64,000 bases of DNA from Mycobacterium sp. GA-1199 (lineage in GTDB: Bacteria; Actinomycetota; Actinomycetes; Mycobacteriales; Mycobacteriaceae), in assembly GCF_001500045.1 (NCBI RefSeq), contig NZ_LQIX01000002.1:62001-126000 (forward strand), in the 5' to 3' direction. Every line of letters begins with the position of its first letter. Positions within the stretch are counted from its first letter, which is position 1. Positions 35,796 through 45,555 of the stretch are shown here, in pieces. A program made the translations under genes and the position numbers. Under the pieces are notes generated by a model that saw only the letters and a program-made list of their open reading frames with translations, searched no databases and was not told the DNA's origin.

Positions 35796-36839
35796 ATGAT
35801 CGAGATCGCCCCTCGCTGGCGGATTCTGGCCGCAGGTGTGGCCGCCGCCACCGCCGGCGTCCTCGGCTTCGCGGGCACGACCGCATCGGCCGAACCCCTC
35901 GTTCCGCAACCACCTGCGCCCGCGCCGGCCACCGTCACGCAGACCGTCACCGTCACACCGAACGCTGCGGCCCTCACTCAGCAGGGTGTAACCACACCGG
36001 GTGTGACTTCTGCCACCGCGGGAACCCCCGCCGGCGCGGCCGCCCCAGCCGGCGCAGCGTCTCCGGCAGGGGCAGCGACTCCGGCGGCCCCAGGCCTGGC
36101 CGCCCAGCCCGTGCCCCCGGCACCGGTCGCGACGATCACGCCCGCGACCTCTGGCACGCTCTCGGAGTTCTTCGCCGACAAGGGAGTCAAGCTCGAGCCG
36201 CAGAACAGCCGCGAGTTCAAGGCGCTCACCATCGTGCTGCCGATGCCGCGCGGCTGGTCGCACGTCCCCGACCCGAACGTGCCCGATGCCTTCGCCGTGA
36301 TCGCGGACCGCGTCGGCGGCAACGGGTTGTACACGTCGAACGCGCAGGTCGTCGTGTACAAGCTGCTCGGCGACTTCGACCCGAAAGAGGCGATCAGCCA
36401 CGGCTTCATCGACAGCCAGAAGCTGCCCGCCTGGCGCACCACCGATGCGTCACTGGCCGAGTTCGGCGGCATGCCGTCTGCGGTGATCGAGGGGACCTAC
36501 CGCGAGAACAACATGACGCTGAACACCTCGCGGCGTCACGTCATCGCCACTGCCGGGCCGGAGAAGTACCTGGTGTCGCTATCCGTCACCACGAGTGTCG
36601 ACCAGGTTGTCCCGGCCGCGGAGGCCACGGACGCGATCGTCAATGGTTTCCGGGTCACGGTTCCCGGGGCGCCCGCCGCAGCACCACCCGCTGCGCCTGC
36701 AGCCCCCGGCGCCCCTGCCCCGGCCGCTCCCGGCGCGGCATCGCCGGTGTCGAATCCGCCGTCAGCTGCGACGGCGCCGGCCGCCCCGCGGATCCCGAGC
36801 GCGACTGCGCTGGGAACCCAGCCGGGCCTGCCGGGTTAG
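35796..36839 (+). CDS. mtc28: Secreted proline-rich antigen Mtc28-like (LpqN/LpqT fold)
   Basis: 347 residues from ATG 35796, with GGAAGGA upstream. A signal peptide ([32 protein letters not shown]) is followed by a Pro/Ala/Thr-rich region and a globular domain (about 120-280): LKLEPQ-like [44 protein letters not shown] and [36 protein letters not shown] second Pro/Ala-rich tail follows. M. tuberculosis Rv0040c is the secreted 28-kDa antigen homologue. The function is unknown; the location is extracytoplasmic. A strong terminator hairpin follows. Confidence 0.88.
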   Translation: MIEIAPRWRILAAGVAAATAGVLGFAGTTASAEPLVPQPPAPAPATVTQTVTVTPNAAALTQQGVTTPGVTSATAGTPAGAAAPAGAASPAGAATPAAPGLAAQPVPPAPVATITPATSGTLSEFFADKGVKLEPQNSREFKALTIVLPMPRGWSHVPDPNVPDAFAVIADRVGGNGLYTSNAQVVVYKLLGDFDPKEAISHGFIDSQKLPAWRTTDASLAEFGGMPSAVIEGTYRENNMTLNTSRRHVIATAGPEKYLVSLSVTTSVDQVVPAAEATDAIVNGFRVTVPGAPAAAPPAAPAAPGAPAPAAPGAASPVSNPPSAATAPAAPRIPSATALGTQPGLPG

Positions 36840-36843
36840 GCCC

Positions 36844-36875
36844 GTCCCCCGGGCGAAGCCTGGCGCCCGGGGGAC
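36844..36875 (+). terminator. Strong hairpin terminator after mtc28
   Basis: GTCCCCCGGGCG and CGCCCGGGGGAC form a perfect 12-bp stem with an 8-nt loop starting 5 nt after the mtc28 stop codon. There is no T-tail. Confidence 0.72.
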
Positions 36876-36906
36876 GTCCCAACTCGTCGATCGCGCCGGG
36901 TCTCGA

Positions 36907-36912
36907 TATCCT
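36907..36912 (+). promoter_or_regulatory. -10 box TATCCT of a leaderless-type promoter
   Basis: TATCCT fits TANNNT and ends 7 nt before the ATG at 36920. Confidence 0.5.
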
Positions 36913-36919
36913 GTCGCCC

Positions 36920-37273
36920 ATGCTCATCGCCGCGGTGCTCTGCCTGTGCGCTGCCGGCGCGATCGCCGCGGTCGGCGGGTGGCTGCTGCGCCGACCACAT
37001 CCCGAAGACCCCGCGCGCACGGTGTTGCGCTCGATGGCACCGGTCCAACTGGCGGCCGCCGCGATGCTGGCCGCCGGCGGTGCCGTCGCACTGGCGGCCG
37101 ATCCCGGCACGGCCATCGTTGTGTTGATCGTCTGCGTGGTCGGAGCGCTCGGTACCGTCGGGGCCGGATGCTGGCAGAGCGCGAAGATGGCCGCCCGTCT
37201 TTCCAGCGCCGAACGCAGCACCGCCGATGGTTGCGGCGGCGCGTGCGCCACCTGCACGCTGTCCTGCAGTTGA
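36920..37273 (+). CDS. Small membrane protein (Rv0039c-like)
   Basis: 117 residues from ATG. There are three hydrophobic segments: an N-terminal helix (LIAAVLCLCAAGAIAAVGGWLL) and two more at about 40-58 and 63-85 (AIVVLIVCVVGALGTVGAG). The C-terminus is Cys-rich: CGGACATCTLSC, a possible metal or disulfide site on one side of the membrane. The length and position next to yqgE match M. tuberculosis Rv0039c (about 115). The function is unknown. It is convergent with yqgE. Confidence 0.72.
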   Translation: MLIAAVLCLCAAGAIAAVGGWLLRRPHPEDPARTVLRSMAPVQLAAAAMLAAGGAVALAADPGTAIVVLIVCVVGALGTVGAGCWQSAKMAARLSSAERSTADGCGGACATCTLSCS

Positions 37274-37879
37274 CTAGTTGCGGCTGACGTCGATCGGATG
37301 CGTCGCGAGCAACGACAGCGGGAGCGGCTGTCTGCGCAGCACCCGCGACCACAGATCGACCCGCGGTTCGACCAGAACGTCGGATGGCAGCGCGGACAAC
37401 ACAATCCAGTCGTCGCGCTCGATCTCGCCTTCGAGTTGGCCGATCGTCCAGCCCGAGTAGCCGGCGAAAATTCTGATGCCCTCGACCACCGGGGCGATCG
37501 AGTCGGGATCGGCGTCGAGATCGACCATCACCATCCGCCCCTGCACATGGCGCAGACCGGGACAGTCGGTGGCCTCCATCCCCGCGCGCAGAGTCGCCAG
37601 GCACAGCGCCGCATCGCGTTTGACCGGTCCGCCGATGAACATGGTCTTCGGTTTGGCGGCCAGCTTGGCCCACTGGGGCAATACGTTGTAGACCGCCGTC
37701 TCGCTCGCCCGGTTCAGGACGACGCCGAGGGTGCCGCCGTCGTTGTGTTCCACGACGTAGATGACGCTGCGGCGAAACGTCGGTTCCAGCAGGTCGGTGT
37801 TGGCAAGGAGCAGTGTCCCCGCCCGCACTCGCGGCGCGGCAGGCGCGATGAAATCCTCCGGGTCCTCTGACTGCGCCAC
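37274..37879 (-). CDS. yqgE: YqgE/AlgH family protein (DUF179)
   Basis: 201 residues from GTG 37879. The DUF179 pattern is clear: [57 protein letters not shown], and [24 protein letters not shown]. The length fits Rv0038 (202). Reading further upstream in frame gives a long Arg/His/Gln-rich product antisense to the MFS gene without family similarity, so it is excluded. The molecular function is not established. It is divergent from the MFS gene. Confidence 0.9.
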   Translation of the reverse strand: MAQSEDPEDFIAPAAPRVRAGTLLLANTDLLEPTFRRSVIYVVEHNDGGTLGVVLNRASETAVYNVLPQWAKLAAKPKTMFIGGPVKRDAALCLATLRAGMEATDCPGLRHVQGRMVMVDLDADPDSIAPVVEGIRIFAGYSGWTIGQLEGEIERDDWIVLSALPSDVLVEPRVDLWSRVLRRQPLPLSLLATHPIDVSRN

Positions 37880-37951
37880 CCGTCCATCATGGCACCGGCA
37901 ACCCCCGTCGTGGCGGACAAGCGCGACGCCGCCGCGATATTTGTACTGTGG

Positions 37952-39274
37952 GTGCGGTCCGATCCGCCGCTTATCAGGAACGGGATCCCCTTGGCCGATT
38001 TCCGCGCGCCCGTCGCCGTGTGGCGGTCGGTGCGCGGCCTGCCCGAGTTTCGGCGTCTGCTGGAGCTGCGGCTGGTGAGTCAGTTCGGCGACGGGCTGTT
38101 CTCGGCGGGGTTGGCAGGGGCGATTTTGTTCAATCCGCAGCGCGCCGCCGAACCGTGGGCGATCGCCGGCGCGTTCGCGGTGCTGTTCCTGCCCTACTCG
38201 CTGCTGGGCCCGTTCGCCGGAGCGCTGCTCGACCGCTGGGATCGTCGGCTGGTGCTGGTCGCGGCGAACGCCGGCCGCCTGGTGCTGGTGCTTGCCGTCG
38301 CGCAGCTGCTCGAATCCGGAGCGGGAGATCTGGCGATCCTGTGCTGTGCGCTGATCGTCAACGGCTTCACCCGCTTCGTGTCGTCCGGGCTGTCCGCGGC
38401 GCTGCCGCATGTCGTGCCCAGAGATCAAGTGGCGGCGATGAACTCCGTTGCGATCGCGGCCGGGGCGGCCGCCGCGTTCCTCGGCGCCAACTTCATGTTG
38501 CTGCCGCGCTGGCTGTTCGGCGCCGACGACGCCGGTTCGGCGGTCATCATCCTGATCGTGGCCGCTCCGGTGGCCCTGGCCCTGTGGTTGGCGTGGCGTT
38601 TTCCGCCGCGGCTGCTGGGACCCGACGACAGCGCGCGGGCGGTGCACGGCTCGGTGCTCTACGCGGTCGCCACCGGCTGGGTGCACGGGGTCAAAACCGT
38701 GATGGCGGTGCCCGCCGTGGCCGCGACGTTGACGGGGCTGGCCGCGCATCGGATGGTGTTCGGGATCAACAGCCTGCTGGTGCTGGTGATGGTGCGGCAC
38801 ACCGACACTGCGCAGGTCGCCGGGTTGGGCACCGCGGTGCTGTTCGTCGCGGCAACCGGCGCGGGAGCCTTCATCGCCGCCGCCGTCATGCCGGTGGCGG
38901 TGCGGCGCTGGGGCCGGTACGCCACGGCCAACGGTGCGTTGGCAATCGCCGCGCTGGTCCAGCTGGCCGGGTCCGGCCTGCAGCTTGCGATGATGGTGGC
39001 CTGCGGGTTCCTGCTCGGCATGGCGGGCCAGGTGGTCAAGCTGTGCGCGGACAACGCCATGCAGCTTGACGTCGACGACGGCCTGCGCGGGCATGTGTTC
39101 ACCGTGCAGGACTCGCTGTTCTGGATGTCGTTCATCGGGGCGATCGCGTTGACCGCGAGCGTGATTCCGCCGGACGGACGCCAACCGGCGCTCGCGTTGG
39201 CCGGCGTTGGCGTGTATCTCGCCGGTCTGGCCGCACACGCGACAATCGCGAGACGGTCGCCGACCCCGGGTTAA
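37952..39274 (+). CDS. Major facilitator superfamily transporter (Rv0037c-like)
   Basis: 440 residues from GTG 37952, which agrees with the M. tuberculosis orthologue (about 441); an ATG at 37889 in frame would add 21 residues and lie 9 bp from the divergent yqgE start. The N-terminal half has [51 protein letters not shown], where [10 protein letters not shown] is the MFS loop 2-3 motif. About twelve hydrophobic helices are seen. Substrates are unknown. A DinB-like gene follows 10 bp downstream. Confidence 0.83.
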   Translation: MRSDPPLIRNGIPLADFRAPVAVWRSVRGLPEFRRLLELRLVSQFGDGLFSAGLAGAILFNPQRAAEPWAIAGAFAVLFLPYSLLGPFAGALLDRWDRRLVLVAANAGRLVLVLAVAQLLESGAGDLAILCCALIVNGFTRFVSSGLSAALPHVVPRDQVAAMNSVAIAAGAAAAFLGANFMLLPRWLFGADDAGSAVIILIVAAPVALALWLAWRFPPRLLGPDDSARAVHGSVLYAVATGWVHGVKTVMAVPAVAATLTGLAAHRMVFGINSLLVLVMVRHTDTAQVAGLGTAVLFVAATGAGAFIAAAVMPVAVRRWGRYATANGALAIAALVQLAGSGLQLAMMVACGFLLGMAGQVVKLCADNAMQLDVDDGLRGHVFTVQDSLFWMSFIGAIALTASVIPPDGRQPALALAGVGVYLAGLAAHATIARRSPTPG

Positions 39275-39284
39275 GGTGGCCGGC

Positions 39285-40061
39285 ATGGCTGGTGCCGCGC
39301 CGATGGTGGCCGACCTACGCGCCGAGAGCGACGAACTCGACGCCATCGTGTCCGACCTTCCGGTCGAGCGGTGGGCAGAACCCACTCCCGCCGAGGGTTG
39401 GACCATCGCGCATCAGATCGCACATCTGCTGTGGACCGACCGCGTCGCGCTGACCGCCGTCACCGACGAGGCCGCCTTCGCCGACCTGCTCGAAGAGGCG
39501 GGCAAGAACCCGACCGGCTTCGTCGATGCGGGCGCCGAGGAGTTGGCCGCCATGTCGCCGCCGGACCTGCTTGCCGAGTGGCGCGCGACCCGGTCCCGGC
39601 TGCACGACGAGCTGCTGACCGTCGCCGAGGGCCGCAAGCTGCCCTGGTTCGGCCCGCCGATGAGCGCCGCGTCGATGGCAACGGCCCGGTTGATGGAGAC
39701 GTGGGCGCACGGCCTCGACGTCGCCGACGCTCTCGGTGTGCGCAGAGAGCCCACCGCGCGGCTGCGGTCGATCGCTCACATCGGTGTGCGCACACGCGAT
39801 TTCGCGTTCGTGATCAACGGCATGGCGCCGCCGGCCGAACCGTTCCGCGTCGAGTTGCGCGCGCCGGATGGGTCGGCGTGGTCGTGGGGGCCACAGGACG
39901 CGGGCCAGCGGGTGACCGGTTCGGCGGAAGACTTCTGCATGCTGGTGACCCAGCGGCGCCCGCACTCGGAACTCGATGTGCGCGCGGTCGGCGAGGACGC
40001 CGAACAGTGGCTGGGCATCGCGCAGGCGTTTGCCGGCCCACCGGGGTCTGGCCGCGGCTAA
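39285..40061 (+). CDS. Maleylpyruvate isomerase/DinB-like metal-binding protein (TIGR03084 type)
   Basis: 258 residues from ATG 39285. The four-helix DinB-like part opens with [50 protein letters not shown]; His residues in [12 protein letters not shown] and [14 protein letters not shown] form the family metal site. A C-terminal SCP2-like region has [16 protein letters not shown] and the [14 protein letters not shown] segment. Mycothiol-dependent enzymes share this fold, but a mycothiol-related activity here is inference. It is downstream of the MFS gene; the stop codon overlaps the convergent calcium-repeat gene. Confidence 0.82.
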   Translation: MAGAAPMVADLRAESDELDAIVSDLPVERWAEPTPAEGWTIAHQIAHLLWTDRVALTAVTDEAAFADLLEEAGKNPTGFVDAGAEELAAMSPPDLLAEWRATRSRLHDELLTVAEGRKLPWFGPPMSAASMATARLMETWAHGLDVADALGVRREPTARLRSIAHIGVRTRDFAFVINGMAPPAEPFRVELRAPDGSAWSWGPQDAGQRVTGSAEDFCMLVTQRRPHSELDVRAVGEDAEQWLGIAQAFAGPPGSGRG

Positions 40062-40540
40062 CTGAGTTCGGCGGCCGAATCGGCGCGGCCGTCGCCGTCG
40101 CTGTCGGTGAGCTTGATGTCCCACGTGCCGTCGGCGTCGGCGTCGACGTAGGCGGTCTCGCCGGCCAGCGCGCGATCGGCCAACCCGTCGCCATCGTTGT
40201 CGACGAGCCTGTCGTCTTGGCCGTCGGCGTCGAGGTCGACCAGCGGACCGCCGAATCGCTCGACCCCGTCGAGGCCGAACCAGCGCAGCCCCCGCTCGAC
40301 GCTGACCGTCCAAGTTCCGCTGCCGTCGTCGGTGAAATGCGTTGCAGCACCGGCATGGTCACGCACGAGGTGGTCGGCTATGCCATCGTCGTCGAAGTCG
40401 GCAATCGCGTCGTCGAGCAGACCGTCACCGTCGAAGTCGAGCCCGACCGCCTCGAATGCGCCGTCGCCGTCGACATCCAGGTCGGGCGTCGCGGACCAGA
40501 TCGTCGCCGAGCCGTCGCCGTCACCGAGGCAGTAGTCCAT
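40058..40540 (-). CDS. Acidic protein with DxDGD calcium-binding-type repeats (Rv3906c-like)
   Basis: 160 residues, strongly acidic. At least six Asp-rich repeats are visible: [56 protein letters not shown] and [11 protein letters not shown]. They resemble thrombospondin type-3 or dockerin-like Ca2+ loops (D-x-D-x-D-G). There is no signal peptide, so the location is unclear. The position next to pcnA matches M. tuberculosis Rv3906c. Calcium binding is inferred. The gene overlaps the convergent stop codon at 40059-40061. Confidence 0.78.
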   Translation of the reverse strand: MDYCLGDGDGSATIWSATPDLDVDGDGAFEAVGLDFDGDGLLDDAIADFDDDGIADHLVRDHAGAATHFTDDGSGTWTVSVERGLRWFGLDGVERFGGPLVDLDADGQDDRLVDNDGDGLADRALAGETAYVDADADGTWDIKLTDSDGDGRADSAAELS

Positions 40541-40592
40541 GCCTGATCGGACGCGCCAACCCGGCCGCGGGTTCCACCGGTCGTTGAACCCG

Positions 40593-40655
40593 CGCGAGCG
40601 ACCGCTTTTGTACCCGCAATCGCGGCGTGTCGGCGTGCAGACGCGGTCGCTCGCG
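40593..40655. repeat. Dispersed palindromic repeat, family 1, copy 2
   Basis: A 63-bp element with the same 12-bp terminal arms (CGCGAGCGACCG / CGGTCGCTCGCG) as 25896-25958, between the calcium-repeat gene and pcnA. Differences from copy 1 lie mainly in the centre. Confidence 0.75.
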
Positions 40656-40681
40656 GTCTTCGCGGGGTTCGGTGGGCGGGG

Positions 40682-42124
40682 TTACTGTCCGCCCCGGGCG
40701 TTCCACCACGACAGCAGTTCCTCGACGGCCTCGTCGCGCGTCAGCGGTCCGCGGTCGAGGCGCAACTCCTTGAGGTGCTGCCACGCCTGACCGATCTGGG
40801 GGCCTGCGGGGATGCCGAGGATTTCCATGATCTCGTTGCCATTGAGGTCGGGGCGCACCCGCGCGAGGTCCTCCTTCTCGGCGAGTTCGGCGATCCGCTG
40901 TTCGAGGTCGTCGTAGTTGGCCTGAAGCCGGGCAGCGCGACGCTTGTTGCGCGTCGTGCAGTCCGCGCGCACCAACTTGTGCAGTCGCGGAAGCAGTGGC
41001 CCGGCGTCGGTCACGTACCGGCGCACCGCCGAGTCCGTCCACTTGCCGCCGCCGTAGCCGTGGAACCGCAGGTGCAAATACACCAACTGCGATACGTCGT
41101 CGACCATCTGCTTGGAGTACTTCAGCGCGCGCAGCCGTTTGCGCGCCATCTTCGCGCCGACCACCTCGTGGTGGTGAAAGCTGACTCCGCCGTCGGGTTC
41201 ATGCTTGCGGGTCGCGGGCTTGCCGATGTCGTGCAGCAGCGCCGCCCAACGCAACACCAGATCGGGTCCGGAGTCCTCGAGCGCGATCGCCTGCCGCAGC
41301 ACGGTCAGCGAATGCCAGTAGACGTCCTTGTGCTGGTGGTGCTCGTCGATCGCCATGCGCATCGCCCCCACTTCGGGCAGCACCACATCGCCCAGCCCGG
41401 TCTGCACCATCAGATCCACGCCGGCGACCGGGTCGGAGCCCAGCAGCAGCTTGTCCAGTTCGGCGGCCACCCGCTCGGCGGTGATGCGTCCCAGCTGCGG
41501 CGCCATGGCCACCAGCGCCGACACCACGCGCGGTGCGACGGTGAACTCCAGCTGCGAGACGAAACGCGCGGCGCGCAGCATCCGCAGCGGGTCGTCGCCG
41601 AACGACACCTCGGGTGCGGCGGGGGTGTCGAGCACCTTTGCGCGCAGCGCCGCCAGCCCGTTGAGCGGGTCGTGGAACTCGGCGGGGCCGTCGGCGGTGA
41701 TATGCACGGCCATCGCGTTGGCGGTGAAGTCGCGTCGCAGCAGGTCGTCGTCGAGGTTGTCACCGAACCGCACCTCCGGATTGCGGGACACCTGGTCGTA
41801 GGTGTCGGCGCGATACGTGGTGATCTCGAGACGCTTGTCGCCCTTCCCGACGCCGAGGGTGCCGAATTCGATGCCGGTGTCCCACAGCGAGTCGGCCCAC
41901 GGCCGCAGCAACTTCTGCATCTGCTCGGGACGGGCGTCGGTGGTGAAGTCCAGATCGGTCAGCGCGCGACCCAGCAGCGCGTCACGGACGCTGCCGCCGA
42001 CGAGATACAACTCGTGTCCGGCGTCGGCGAAGAGCCTGCCGAGTTCGCCCAGCACCTCGCCGTGGCGGTTGAGCTCCACTTGCGCGGTGGCAAGGAGTTC
42101 GGGGTCGGTGGAGGAGGCGGACAC
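40682..42124 (-). CDS. pcnA: CCA-adding tRNA nucleotidyltransferase/poly(A) polymerase family
   Basis: 480 residues from GTG. The class II nucleotidyltransferase head has LVGGSVRDALLGR and the metal-binding DLDFTTDARP. RRDFTANAMAVHI and PLRMLRAARFVSQL, the typical neck and body motifs, follow. The C-terminal half has an HD-domain segment (LLHDIGKPATRKHEPDGG, and HHEVVGAKMARKRLRALK) common in actinobacterial enzymes. It adds or repairs the tRNA 3' CCA. It is divergent from mutT4. Confidence 0.93.
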   Translation of the reverse strand: MSASSTDPELLATAQVELNRHGEVLGELGRLFADAGHELYLVGGSVRDALLGRALTDLDFTTDARPEQMQKLLRPWADSLWDTGIEFGTLGVGKGDKRLEITTYRADTYDQVSRNPEVRFGDNLDDDLLRRDFTANAMAVHITADGPAEFHDPLNGLAALRAKVLDTPAAPEVSFGDDPLRMLRAARFVSQLEFTVAPRVVSALVAMAPQLGRITAERVAAELDKLLLGSDPVAGVDLMVQTGLGDVVLPEVGAMRMAIDEHHQHKDVYWHSLTVLRQAIALEDSGPDLVLRWAALLHDIGKPATRKHEPDGGVSFHHHEVVGAKMARKRLRALKYSKQMVDDVSQLVYLHLRFHGYGGGKWTDSAVRRYVTDAGPLLPRLHKLVRADCTTRNKRRAARLQANYDDLEQRIAELAEKEDLARVRPDLNGNEIMEILGIPAGPQIGQAWQHLKELRLDRGPLTRDEAVEELLSWWNARGGQ

Positions 42125-42132
42125 GTTCGGAC

Positions 42133-42138
42133 AGCCTA
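42133..42138 (-). promoter_or_regulatory. -10 box TAGGCT of the pcnA promoter
   Basis: On the minus strand TAGGCT fits TANNNT and ends 8 nt before the GTG start at 42124. Confidence 0.42.
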
Positions 42139-42240
42139 GTCAGGCGACGATCAAGCGGCCCCCGGGCCGCGGAGTCACACAAATGTGCAACGGCTCTATC
42201 ACGACCGGTGAGTGCGGCGGGGGCCAAAATGCGTGGCAGC

Positions 42241-42246
42241 TACTAT
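42241..42246 (+). promoter_or_regulatory. -10 box TACTAT of the mutT4 operon promoter
   Basis: TACTAT fits TANNNT and ends 7 nt before the GTG start at 42254, with no ribosome-binding site. Confidence 0.55.
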
Positions 42247-42253
42247 CGCTTGG

Positions 42254-43150
42254 GTGTCGGACGGCGAACAGGCCAAACCACGACGGCGCCGGGGGCGACG
42301 TCGCGGCCGACGCGCGGCAGGTCCGCCCGAGGCCGCACCCGACCCGTCCGCGCAGCCCCGCCACCGCCCCGTTCCGCAACCGCCTCCCGGCCACACCAAC
42401 GCCGCACCCCAGAACGGCGCCACCGTCGACGGGCACAAGGAGGGCAAGGGCGGGCAGTCCAAGAAGTCGCGGCCGCGGCGGCCACCCGATCGGCTTCGCA
42501 CCGTCCACGAAACCTCGGCCGGGGGGCTGGTCATCGACGGCATCGACGGCCCAAAGGAAAGTCAGGTCGCCGCACTGATCGGGCGCATCGACCGGCGGGG
42601 CCGCATGCTGTGGTCGCTGCCCAAGGGACACATCGAAATGGGTGAGACCGCCGAGCAGACCGCGGTCCGCGAGGTAGCCGAGGAGACCGGTGTCCAGGGC
42701 AGCGTGCTCGCCGCGCTGGGCAGCATCGACTACTGGTTCGTCACCGAGGGCCGCCGCGTCCACAAGACCGTGCACCACTACCTCATGCGCTTCCTCGGCG
42801 GTGAGCTCTCCGACGAGGACGTCGAAGTCACCGAGGTGGCATGGGTGCCGCTCAAGGAACTGCCCAAGCGACTGGCCTACGCCGACGAACGCCGTCTTGC
42901 CGAGGTCGCCGGCGAGCTGATCGACACGCTGCACGCCCACGGCCCGTCGGCGCTGCCGCCGCTGCCTCGCTCGTCGCCGCGGCGACGCCCCCAGACGCAC
43001 TCGCACACCCGCAACCGTCGTCCCGACGAACGCGCCCAAACGTCCCCGGGGGGCGAGCGGTGGGGGCATCAGCCGCCCGAAGGGCAGGGGGACGAGTCGG
43101 GGAAGACCCCGCCCGGCCGCCGGACGAACGGTTGCGGACAGGGCTCGTGA
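42254..43150 (+). CDS. mutT4: Nudix hydrolase MutT4
   Basis: 298 residues from GTG 42254. The N-terminal 75 residues are Arg/Pro-rich and probably disordered ([19 protein letters not shown]). The Nudix domain carries the full box [22 protein letters not shown], with the G-x5-E-x7-REVxEExG residues. A Pro/Arg-rich C-terminal tail follows. MutT-like enzymes hydrolyse nucleoside diphosphate derivatives; the preferred substrate is not shown. It overlaps the next gene by GTGA, so expression is coupled to DUF6049 and murJ. Confidence 0.92.
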   Translation: MSDGEQAKPRRRRGRRRGRRAAGPPEAAPDPSAQPRHRPVPQPPPGHTNAAPQNGATVDGHKEGKGGQSKKSRPRRPPDRLRTVHETSAGGLVIDGIDGPKESQVAALIGRIDRRGRMLWSLPKGHIEMGETAEQTAVREVAEETGVQGSVLAALGSIDYWFVTEGRRVHKTVHHYLMRFLGGELSDEDVEVTEVAWVPLKELPKRLAYADERRLAEVAGELIDTLHAHGPSALPPLPRSSPRRRPQTHSHTRNRRPDERAQTSPGGERWGHQPPEGQGDESGKTPPGRRTNGCGQGS

Positions 43151-45555
43151 CCGCCGCAGCGCTGCCGCGCGCGCTGGCCGCGCTGATCGTGCTCGCGCTG
43201 AGCGCTCTGCCGCTCGTGCTACCGCGGGCCGCCGCCGAGCCCGATTCGACCACTTTTCTTCAGGTCCGCGTCGACCGCGTCACTCCCGACGTGGTCACCA
43301 CCACCAGCGAACCGGTGGTCACCGTCGCGGGCGCCGTCCTCAACGTCGGCGACCGGCCGGTGCGCGATGTGGTCGTGCGGCTGGAGGACGCCGCGGCGGT
43401 GCGGACGTCGACCGGCCTGCGCACCAACCTCACCGGCGACGTCGACCAGTTCGAGCCGATCGGCGATTTCGTCCCACTCTCGCCGGAACTCGCTCGGGGA
43501 CAGGAAGTTCCGTTCACTCTGTCATACCCCCTGAGGTCGGCCGACCGGCCGTCGCTGAGCATCGACGAACCGGGTGTGTACCCGGTGATGGTCAACGTCA
43601 ACGGCACGCCCGACTACGGCGCGCCCGCCCGCCTCGACGACGCCCGCTTCCTGCTGCCGGTGCTCGGCGTCCCACCCGACCCGGGCGCCGAATCAGGTGA
43701 CCCGGTCACGGCGATCGCAACCCCCGACACGTCCAAGCCGGTCCAGATGACGTTGCTGTGGCCGATCGCCGACCGCCCCCGTCTGGCCGCGGGCGCGCCG
43801 GGCGGCGCCACCCCGGTACGGCTCGTCGACGACGACCTGGCGACCTCGCTGGCGCCCGGCGGACGCCTAGACACGCTGCTGTCGGCCGCCGAGTTCGCCA
43901 CCAGCCCCCAGGTCGATCCCGACGGGCGGGTGCGCGCCGCGACATGTCTGGCGGTCGACCCTGATCTGCTCGTCACCGTCAACGCGATGACCGGCGGCTA
44001 CGTCGTCAACAACGGACCCGACGCGGGCCCCGGCACCCCCACCCGCCCCGGCACCGGGCAGGACGCGGCGGTGACGTGGCTGAACCGGCTCAAGAACCTG
44101 GCCAACGGCATGTGCGTCGCCTCCACCGTCTACGCGCAGGCCGACCTCGACGCACTGCGTCGTGTCCGCGATCCCGGGCTCAGCCGGATAGCGACCACGT
44201 CGGCGGGCGACATCGTCGACCAGATCCTGGGCGTGCCCTCGGTGCGCGGCGCCAGCCTGGTCGGCGACGGTCCGCTGACCGGACCCGCGGTGCGGCTGCT
44301 GTCGGACCAGGGCGGCCAGACGGTGGCCGTCGCGGCCGCCGAATCGGGGTCGGACGACGGGACCGACGTCGCGGACTCCGGCGTCGCCGACATCGCGCCG
44401 GTTCGCTACACACCGCAGGTCGTCGCGGCGCCCTTCGATCCGGCCGTCGGGGCGGCGCTGGCCGCCGCCGGCACCGATCCCGTGGCGCCGGGATACCTCG
44501 ACCCGTCCCTCGACATCCCGCTGCAACACGATTCGGCGGTGGCGCGGCGCCAGGACGCCCTCGGGGCCATGCTGTGGCGCTCCCTCAATCCGGACATCGG
44601 CCCACGCACCCAGATCCTGATGCCGCCGATGGCGTGGAGCCTCGGACCCGACGACGCCCGGGCATTGTTCCGAGCGGTCACCACCGCGATCAACGCCGGA
44701 CTCGCCGAGCCGCGACCGCTGACCGCGGTGATCGGCGAAGGCAGCGCTATTCCGCCCGACGACATGGCCCCGCTGCCCAGCAACGAGCTGGGCGACCCCA
44801 ACGCCCGGTTCGACGACGCCGTCGTATCGGGTATCGCGGCGGTCACCGGGCGGCTGTGGGGACTGACCGCGGCGCTGACCACCGACGAACGCACCGGGCT
44901 GACCGGATACGGCTACACCGCCCCGCTGCGCGAGGACATGCTGCGCGCGCTGAGCCAGTCGGTGCCCCCCGACACCCGCAACGGCCTTGCACAGCAACGA
45001 CTCACGACGGTCGGGCACACCGTCGACGACATCTTCGGGGCGGTCACGATCGTCAATCCGGGCGGGGCCTACACGCTGGCGACCGAACGCAGCCCGCTGC
45101 CGCTCGCGCTGCGCAACGACCTGCCGGTACCGATACGGGTCCGCCTCGACGTCGACGCGCCACCGGGGATGACGGTCACCGACATGGGCGAGATCGTGCT
45201 GCCGCCGGGCTACCTTCCGTTGCGGGTTCCCATCGAGGTGCACTTCACCCAGCGGTTCGCCGTCGACGTCGCGCTACGCACGGTCGACGGCCTGCCGCTC
45301 GGGGAACCGGTGCGGTTGTCAGTGCACTCGAACGCCTACGGCAAGGTGCTGTTCTTCATCACGCTCTCGGCGGGCGCCGTCCTCGTGCTGCTGGCCGGCC
45401 GTCGGCTCTGGCACCGGTTCCGCGGCCAGCCCGATCCCGCCGACCTCGACCGGCCCGACCCGCTCGAAGTGGCGCTGCACTACGACGACGACACCCACGC
45501 ACCGCTGAGCCGAGCCGGACGCCGGGGCTCGGGCACCCGCGGCGGTGCAGGGTGA
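43147..45555 (+). CDS. DUF6049 family membrane-anchored protein (Rv3909-like)
   Basis: 802 residues from a GTG sharing four bases with the mutT4 stop codon. The length equals my memory of Rv3909. A signal sequence ([25 protein letters not shown]) leads into a large extracytoplasmic region, and there is a C-terminal membrane helix near residues 735-755 ([18 protein letters not shown]) with a basic/acidic cytoplasmic tail. The function is unknown. Its fixed place between mutT4 and murJ, with GTGA coupling on both sides, suggests a role with lipid II export or envelope assembly (inference). Confidence 0.85.
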   Translation: MTAAALPRALAALIVLALSALPLVLPRAAAEPDSTTFLQVRVDRVTPDVVTTTSEPVVTVAGAVLNVGDRPVRDVVVRLEDAAAVRTSTGLRTNLTGDVDQFEPIGDFVPLSPELARGQEVPFTLSYPLRSADRPSLSIDEPGVYPVMVNVNGTPDYGAPARLDDARFLLPVLGVPPDPGAESGDPVTAIATPDTSKPVQMTLLWPIADRPRLAAGAPGGATPVRLVDDDLATSLAPGGRLDTLLSAAEFATSPQVDPDGRVRAATCLAVDPDLLVTVNAMTGGYVVNNGPDAGPGTPTRPGTGQDAAVTWLNRLKNLANGMCVASTVYAQADLDALRRVRDPGLSRIATTSAGDIVDQILGVPSVRGASLVGDGPLTGPAVRLLSDQGGQTVAVAAAESGSDDGTDVADSGVADIAPVRYTPQVVAAPFDPAVGAALAAAGTDPVAPGYLDPSLDIPLQHDSAVARRQDALGAMLWRSLNPDIGPRTQILMPPMAWSLGPDDARALFRAVTTAINAGLAEPRPLTAVIGEGSAIPPDDMAPLPSNELGDPNARFDDAVVSGIAAVTGRLWGLTAALTTDERTGLTGYGYTAPLREDMLRALSQSVPPDTRNGLAQQRLTTVGHTVDDIFGAVTIVNPGGAYTLATERSPLPLALRNDLPVPIRVRLDVDAPPGMTVTDMGEIVLPPGYLPLRVPIEVHFTQRFAVDVALRTVDGLPLGEPVRLSVHSNAYGKVLFFITLSAGAVLVLLAGRRLWHRFRGQPDPADLDRPDPLEVALHYDDDTHAPLSRAGRRGSGTRGGAG

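Noticed and set aside
37880-39406. Long leftward reading frame continuing upstream of yqgE for about 510 codons.
   Set aside because: It is Arg/His/Gln-rich, lacks family similarity and is antisense to the MFS transporter. It reflects high GC rather than a gene.
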